A stretch of 16,708 bases of DNA from Oscillospiraceae bacterium (GTDB lineage Bacteria > Bacillota > Clostridia > Oscillospirales > Ruminococcaceae): the NCBI GenBank assembly GCA_020024185.1, contig JAHHUD010000033.1, forward strand, positions 1 through 16,708. Direction: 5' to 3'. Of this stretch, positions 13,581 to 16,708 are shown in pieces. Every line of letters starts with the position of its first letter. Positions within the stretch are counted from its first letter, which is position 1. The position numbers and the translations under genes were made by a program. A model generated the notes under the pieces. The model was not told the origin of the DNA. It did not search any database and saw only the letters and a program-made list of their open reading frames with translations.

Positions 13581-13617
13581 AAAAAGCCTGACACAAGATA
13601 TTTGTCAGACTTTTATT
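13581..13617 (+). terminator. Intrinsic terminator after spoIIE
   Basis: AAAAG-C-CTGACA pairs with TGTCAG-A-CTTTT with one mismatch and is followed by TTTTATTTG. It lies directly after the TAG stop. Confidence 0.75.
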
Positions 13618-13864
13618 TGAAACTTTAATTATGTGAAACTTTATCTACTTACTCATTTAATAATGTTATAAGATGTATTTGTGTTGTTAATATATTCTAT
13701 TGATATTAAGATATTGACCAATATAAAAATCAATACAAAGTAAATAATAAATTAAAGAACAGTCATCAATAATCAAATTATAAATATTTATAATATTACA
13801 ATTTAAGAATATATAAACTATAGGCAATACAATATTTTTTCAAAGCAGTAACTCATTAAAGTAT
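13618..13864. other. AT-rich non-coding region with palindromes
   Basis: About 250 bases of very AT-rich DNA with no convincing reading frame on either strand. It contains a perfect 18-base palindrome at 13777-13794 (ATTATAAAT and its complement) and a nested stem, TATTGAT (13698-13704) with ATCAATA (13729-13735) enclosing ATATTG/CAATAT. No known RNA family was recognised. Confidence 0.6.
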
Positions 13865-13896
13865 AAGAGACAGAATTCTGTAGAATCCTGTCTCTT
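13865..13896 (-). terminator. Hairpin downstream of the DUF1904 gene, likely terminator
   Basis: AAGAGACAG (13865-13873) pairs with CTGTCTCTT (13888-13896), with an inner ATTC/GAAT stem. Read on the minus strand it follows the DUF1904 stop, but its tail is TTATACTTT rather than a solid T-run, so termination may be weak. On the plus strand a T-run lies seven bases after the stem. Confidence 0.55.
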
Positions 13897-13905
13897 GGAG
13901 AGTTT

Positions 13906-14232
13906 TTAGCATTTATCGCCATTTTCATAATAACGCTCTTTTTCAAAAATATGAAAACTTATTTGGTCACAATGAAATCCCATATTTTCAAACTGTTTAT
14001 GGAGAAATTTTGCAACTTTATCCTGGACTTCCATAGGGCGTTCATACCACCATACTTGAACAACAGGGTATGGAGCAATTTTACCATTTTTATCATAAAA
14101 ACGGGAACGAACAAGGTCAAAAGTAAACCAATCACTTGGACAATTGCAAATTCTTGCAAGTTCTGGAGCAGATTTTACGCTTAGTTCTGCACACTGTTCT
14201 TCATTGAGTCCTTTTATAATAATTTGTGGCAT
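13906..14232 (-). CDS. DUF1904 family protein, MIF/tautomerase-like
   Basis: The 108-residue protein starts Met-Pro-Gln-Ile and continues with IIKGLNEEQCAEL, then CPSDWFTFDLVRSRFY (30-45), VVQVWWYERPMEVQDKVAKF (57-76) and a C-terminal FEKERYYENGDKC. This pattern matches my recollection of DUF1904, a small family with the fold of macrophage-migration-inhibitory-factor-type tautomerases, in which the proline after the initiator methionine can be the catalytic base. The function is unknown. AGAGG lies upstream of the ATG on the minus strand. It follows the SGNH gene by 51 bases on the same strand; no clear promoter of its own was found, so it may be read from the acyltransferase operon. Confidence 0.65.
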   Translation of the reverse strand: MPQIIIKGLNEEQCAELSVKSAPELARICNCPSDWFTFDLVRSRFYDKNGKIAPYPVVQVWWYERPMEVQDKVAKFLHKQFENMGFHCDQISFHIFEKERYYENGDKC

Positions 14233-14283
14233 AATAAAATCCTCTCTTTTTGTTTATTTTACTTAATAATATACTTAAAAATC

Positions 14284-15387
14284 CTAATATGCAATTACCG
14301 GAAGTATCTTAGATATTGATTTTGGTCTCATGTGAAAAGCATCAAGAAAATCTTCATATACAAGACCAAGTTTTTGTGGGTCGTATGAGCCATAAATTGG
14401 AATATTATATTTTTCAGCAAGTTTGTGGCAATAATCTTCAACTTCAAAAAAAGCAGGGTGCTGTTCTTTTCGTGCAACTGCTACACTGTAAAAATATTCT
14501 TGATAAGGTGGAATATATAAAACAACTTGTATGTTTTTTCTTTGAAGATACTCAATAAAAAGCTCAAGCTGTTCCATGAATTCTGGATCTAAATGGTCAA
14601 AGTTATACATTTTAAGAAGAGGTTGGTCTGGATAAGTTGCAGTTATAAGTGCATAGTCAATTTGGTCTCTGGTGCTGTTCATAAAAGCTTTATCATAAAT
14701 AATAGAGCCATCAGGACATTTAATTGCAGAAGTTTGGGCATATATATCACCTTGAACAATTTCAGGCATAATATCTTGAGTTCGGTCTCTTAGATAGTAT
14801 TTTATTGAAGATTGAAAATAGCTTGGTGAAAATAATGCTTTATATTTTATATTTTCATTTTTAGGTGTATATGAATATTGTGTAAGACCAAGTTCTTTAT
14901 TTAAAAATTCATAATACAACTCTTTGTTACTTCTTTCATCAAGAGCTTCACTATCAGAATTAAAAAGCCAAGCATCCAAAGATAAAACCATAGTTTCAGG
15001 CTCTTTTCCTTCTTTTGCAAATATATAATAAGAAGTAAAAAAATCATATCTATCGGCACCAACATTGGATGCATTATAAAATGTTTTATTTGGGCAAATC
15101 ATATCAGCGGTAATGGTCATGCTTCTGCTGCTACCATTTATAAGAACTTGTGGAGCGTATGGAACATTCATAGCATAAACTTCATTAAGTTTTCTTCCAT
15201 CAAGCCTTTCGTATCCAGAAATATAATTGCCTTCTAATAAATATTCGCTTGCAACTCTTTCAAATCCTGCACCAAAAAATAATCCTGATGGGTCAATTTT
15301 ATAATTGCAGAAAATCATAAACAAGAAAATTGGAACAAAAAGTGAAAGTTTTGCAGAAACTTTTAAAAAATCTTTTAAGCTTTTCAT
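14284..15387 (-). CDS. SGNH-hydrolase-like / DltD-like extracellular protein paired with MBOAT acyltransferase
   Basis: The 367-residue protein has one N-terminal membrane anchor (about 12-30), with the remainder probably outside the cell. INGSSRSM (83-90) provides a nucleophile-type serine (Ser86 or Ser87), YNASN (104-108) an asparagine block, and LDAFHM (348-353) the Asp349/His352 pair, together resembling the SGNH catalytic arrangement. Proteins of this kind commonly accompany MBOAT acyltransferases and move acyl groups onto cell-surface polymers, as DltD does for teichoic acid and AlgX/AlgJ for alginate. The start ATG has GGAG upstream, eleven bases after the MBOAT stop, so both genes are one operon. 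The polymer and the acyl group cannot be told from the sequence. Confidence 0.75.
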   Translation of the reverse strand: MKSLKDFLKVSAKLSLFVPIFLFMIFCNYKIDPSGLFFGAGFERVASEYLLEGNYISGYERLDGRKLNEVYAMNVPYAPQVLINGSSRSMTITADMICPNKTFYNASNVGADRYDFFTSYYIFAKEGKEPETMVLSLDAWLFNSDSEALDERSNKELYYEFLNKELGLTQYSYTPKNENIKYKALFSPSYFQSSIKYYLRDRTQDIMPEIVQGDIYAQTSAIKCPDGSIIYDKAFMNSTRDQIDYALITATYPDQPLLKMYNFDHLDPEFMEQLELFIEYLQRKNIQVVLYIPPYQEYFYSVAVARKEQHPAFFEVEDYCHKLAEKYNIPIYGSYDPQKLGLVYEDFLDAFHMRPKSISKILPVIAY

Positions 15388-15398
15388 AAAAAACTCCG

Positions 15399-16708
15399 TT
15401 AAAAATCAAAATATACAAATGGACTTTTTCCAAAGTTACCATATAATAAGATAAGAGAAATAATAGAGTAATAAAAAATCCAACGAATTAAAGGTTTTTG
15501 TTGGCTGATTTTTTCTGTAATTTCGCTGTTGCCTTCCCAAATTTCAAGGATAATCATAAGTACAGCACAAAGTACAAGAGGAATGCCATTTTTAGTATAG
15601 AATAGTATTCCACGTAATTGCTCTATAAAAAATCCTTCAGTAAAAAGCATATTAATATTGCTAAATAAATGTGTTGCAATGTATGTAGCATCAGATATTG
15701 TATTTGCTCTAAAGAAAATATAAGTAAATGAAACAAGAGAAAATACTAATAATATTTTAAGACAGTGTTTAATAGGAACAAGATATGGTTTGTTTTTGCC
15801 TTTGTATTTCCAATATTTATGAATAAGTTCTTCTACAATACGATATACAGCGTGCAAAAGTCCCCATATAACAAATGTCCAACTTGCGCCATGCCATAAA
15901 CCACTTACAAAAAAGACAATAAGAATATTAATATAAGTTCTTAATTCTCCTTTTTTGCTACCTCCAAGTGGAATATAAAGATAGCTTTTAAAAAAAGATG
16001 TCAGTGATATATGCCATCTTTCCCAAAACATTTTGGTAGAAGTAGATAAATAAGGTTTATTAAAGTTTCTCATCAAGTCAAAACCAAGAACTGCGGCACA
16101 GCCTCTTGCAATATCAGAATATCCAGAGAAGTCACAATAAACTTGAAAAGAAAACATGATTGTAGCAATAATCATCTGAACACCAGTATAATTATAAGGT
16201 GCAGAATATACAAGAGTTACAAAGGTTGCAAAACCGTCTGCAATGACCAATTTTTTGAAAAAACCCCATGCCATAAGCACAAGACCATTTTTTACACGAT
16301 TGTACTCAAATTTGCTATGGCTGTCAAACTGTGGTAAAAGGTGAGCACTTCTTTCAATAGGTCCAGCAACTAATTGTGGGAAAAAAGAAACAAACAATGC
16401 GTATTTAAGGAAACTTTTTTCTCTTCTAACGGTTCCTCTATAAACATCTATTGCATATCCAAGTGCCTGAAAAGTATAAAAAGATATACCAACAGGTAAA
16501 AGTAAGCTAAAAGTTGGAATAGCCAGTTTTACTCCAAAATTATCAAAAAGTGCAACTAAGTTCTCTGAGAAAAAATTATAGTACTTGAATAAAAACAGAA
16601 TAAACAGATTTATACCAACACTTAATCCTAAACTTAGTTTTTTCATTCTTTGAGTTTTAGCTTTTGAGATTGCAATAGAGCATACAAAAGTAGACATGGT
16701 ACTAAAAA
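15399..16708 (-). CDS. MBOAT family O-acyltransferase, AlgI/DltB-like (partial, 5' end outside window)
   Basis: The open frame continues past the right edge, and the first in-frame Met (16695-16697) is probably internal, because AlgI/DltB proteins have one or two further N-terminal membrane helices and total about 470-500 residues; 432 are visible from that Met. Family motifs are LVAGPIER (109-116), YCDFSGYSDIARG (187-199), RNFNKPYLSTS, FWERWHISLTSF (224-235) and VSGLWHGASW (264-273), whose His269 is the conserved MBOAT histidine. These enzymes pass acyl groups across the membrane for O-acylation of secreted polymers. The SGNH-like gene follows directly. No acyl carrier or dlt genes are visible, so a teichoic acid D-alanylation role is not supported; O-acetylation is more likely. 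Confidence 0.92.
   Translation of the reverse strand, partial: FSTMSTFVCSIAISKAKTQRMKKLSLGLSVGINLFILFLFKYYNFFSENLVALFDNFGVKLAIPTFSLLLPVGISFYTFQALGYAIDVYRGTVRREKSFLKYALFVSFFPQLVAGPIERSAHLLPQFDSHSKFEYNRVKNGLVLMAWGFFKKLVIADGFATFVTLVYSAPYNYTGVQMIIATIMFSFQVYCDFSGYSDIARGCAAVLGFDLMRNFNKPYLSTSTKMFWERWHISLTSFFKSYLYIPLGGSKKGELRTYINILIVFFVSGLWHGASWTFVIWGLLHAVYRIVEELIHKYWKYKGKNKPYLVPIKHCLKILLVFSLVSFTYIFFRANTISDATYIATHLFSNINMLFTEGFFIEQLRGILFYTKNGIPLVLCAVLMIILEIWEGNSEITEKISQQKPLIRWIFYYSIISLILLYGNFGKSPFVYFDF

Noticed and set aside
15399..16708. MBOAT gene as DltB of a teichoic acid D-alanylation operon
   Set aside because: No dltA or dltC lies next to it within the window, and the partner protein resembles the general SGNH type more than true DltD.

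Overview
The window comes from a low-GC (roughly 30%), spore-forming Gram-positive bacterium, most likely a member of Clostridia. The evidence is strong AGGAGG-type ribosome sites, sigma-A-like promoters, intrinsic terminators, a stage II sporulation protein E gene, a CD1247-type acidic zinc-ribbon protein and a yqeG / M24 peptidase / efp gene order. The affiliation is an inference from gene content; no rRNA or marker phylogeny was possible. No tRNA, rRNA, CRISPR array or transposon was seen.

Layout. (1) 1-687: C-terminal part of a large AT-rich protein, possibly an M28-type peptidase. (2) 830-5587: a thiamine salvage locus in two transcription units. Unit one is promoter, TPP riboswitch, terminator, a second structured leader element, then thiW-thiM-thiE (thiazole uptake, thiazole kinase, thiamine-phosphate synthase). 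Unit two is promoter, TPP riboswitch, terminator, a folded leader, then thiD-cytX (HMP kinase and HMP uptake). No de novo genes (thiC, thiG, thiH, thiS) are present, so the locus imports and joins both halves of thiamine. (3) 5636-6163: a lone VanZ-like membrane gene on the minus strand. (4) 6282-8805: yqeG, an endonuclease-IV-like TIM barrel gene and an M24 aminopeptidase, tightly packed; then efp and the CD1247-like gene up to 10111. (5) 10163-11274: a hexamer microsatellite, an autoregulated-looking sdpR/sdpI-type pair and a terminator. (6) 11242-13617: spoIIE with a probable Spo0A-controlled promoter built into the preceding terminator. (7) 13620-13900: AT-rich non-coding DNA. (8) 13906-16708, minus strand: DUF1904 protein, SGNH/DltD-like protein and an MBOAT acyltransferase that runs off the right edge.

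The most interesting element is at 1015-1146. It lies after the TPP-controlled terminator and before thiW. It keeps the UGAGA pyrimidine-sensing signature of TPP aptamers but lacks the pyrophosphate-sensing half. It is followed by a chain of mutually exclusive hairpins, the last of which covers the thiW ribosome-binding site. This fits a tandem TPP plus HMP-PP (thiS-motif-like) control of thiazole salvage, here apparently acting on translation. Other points worth following are the Spo0A boxes inside the spoIIE-proximal terminator, the half-site cluster in front of the sdpR-like gene, and the natural His7/Cys-rich acidic protein after efp.
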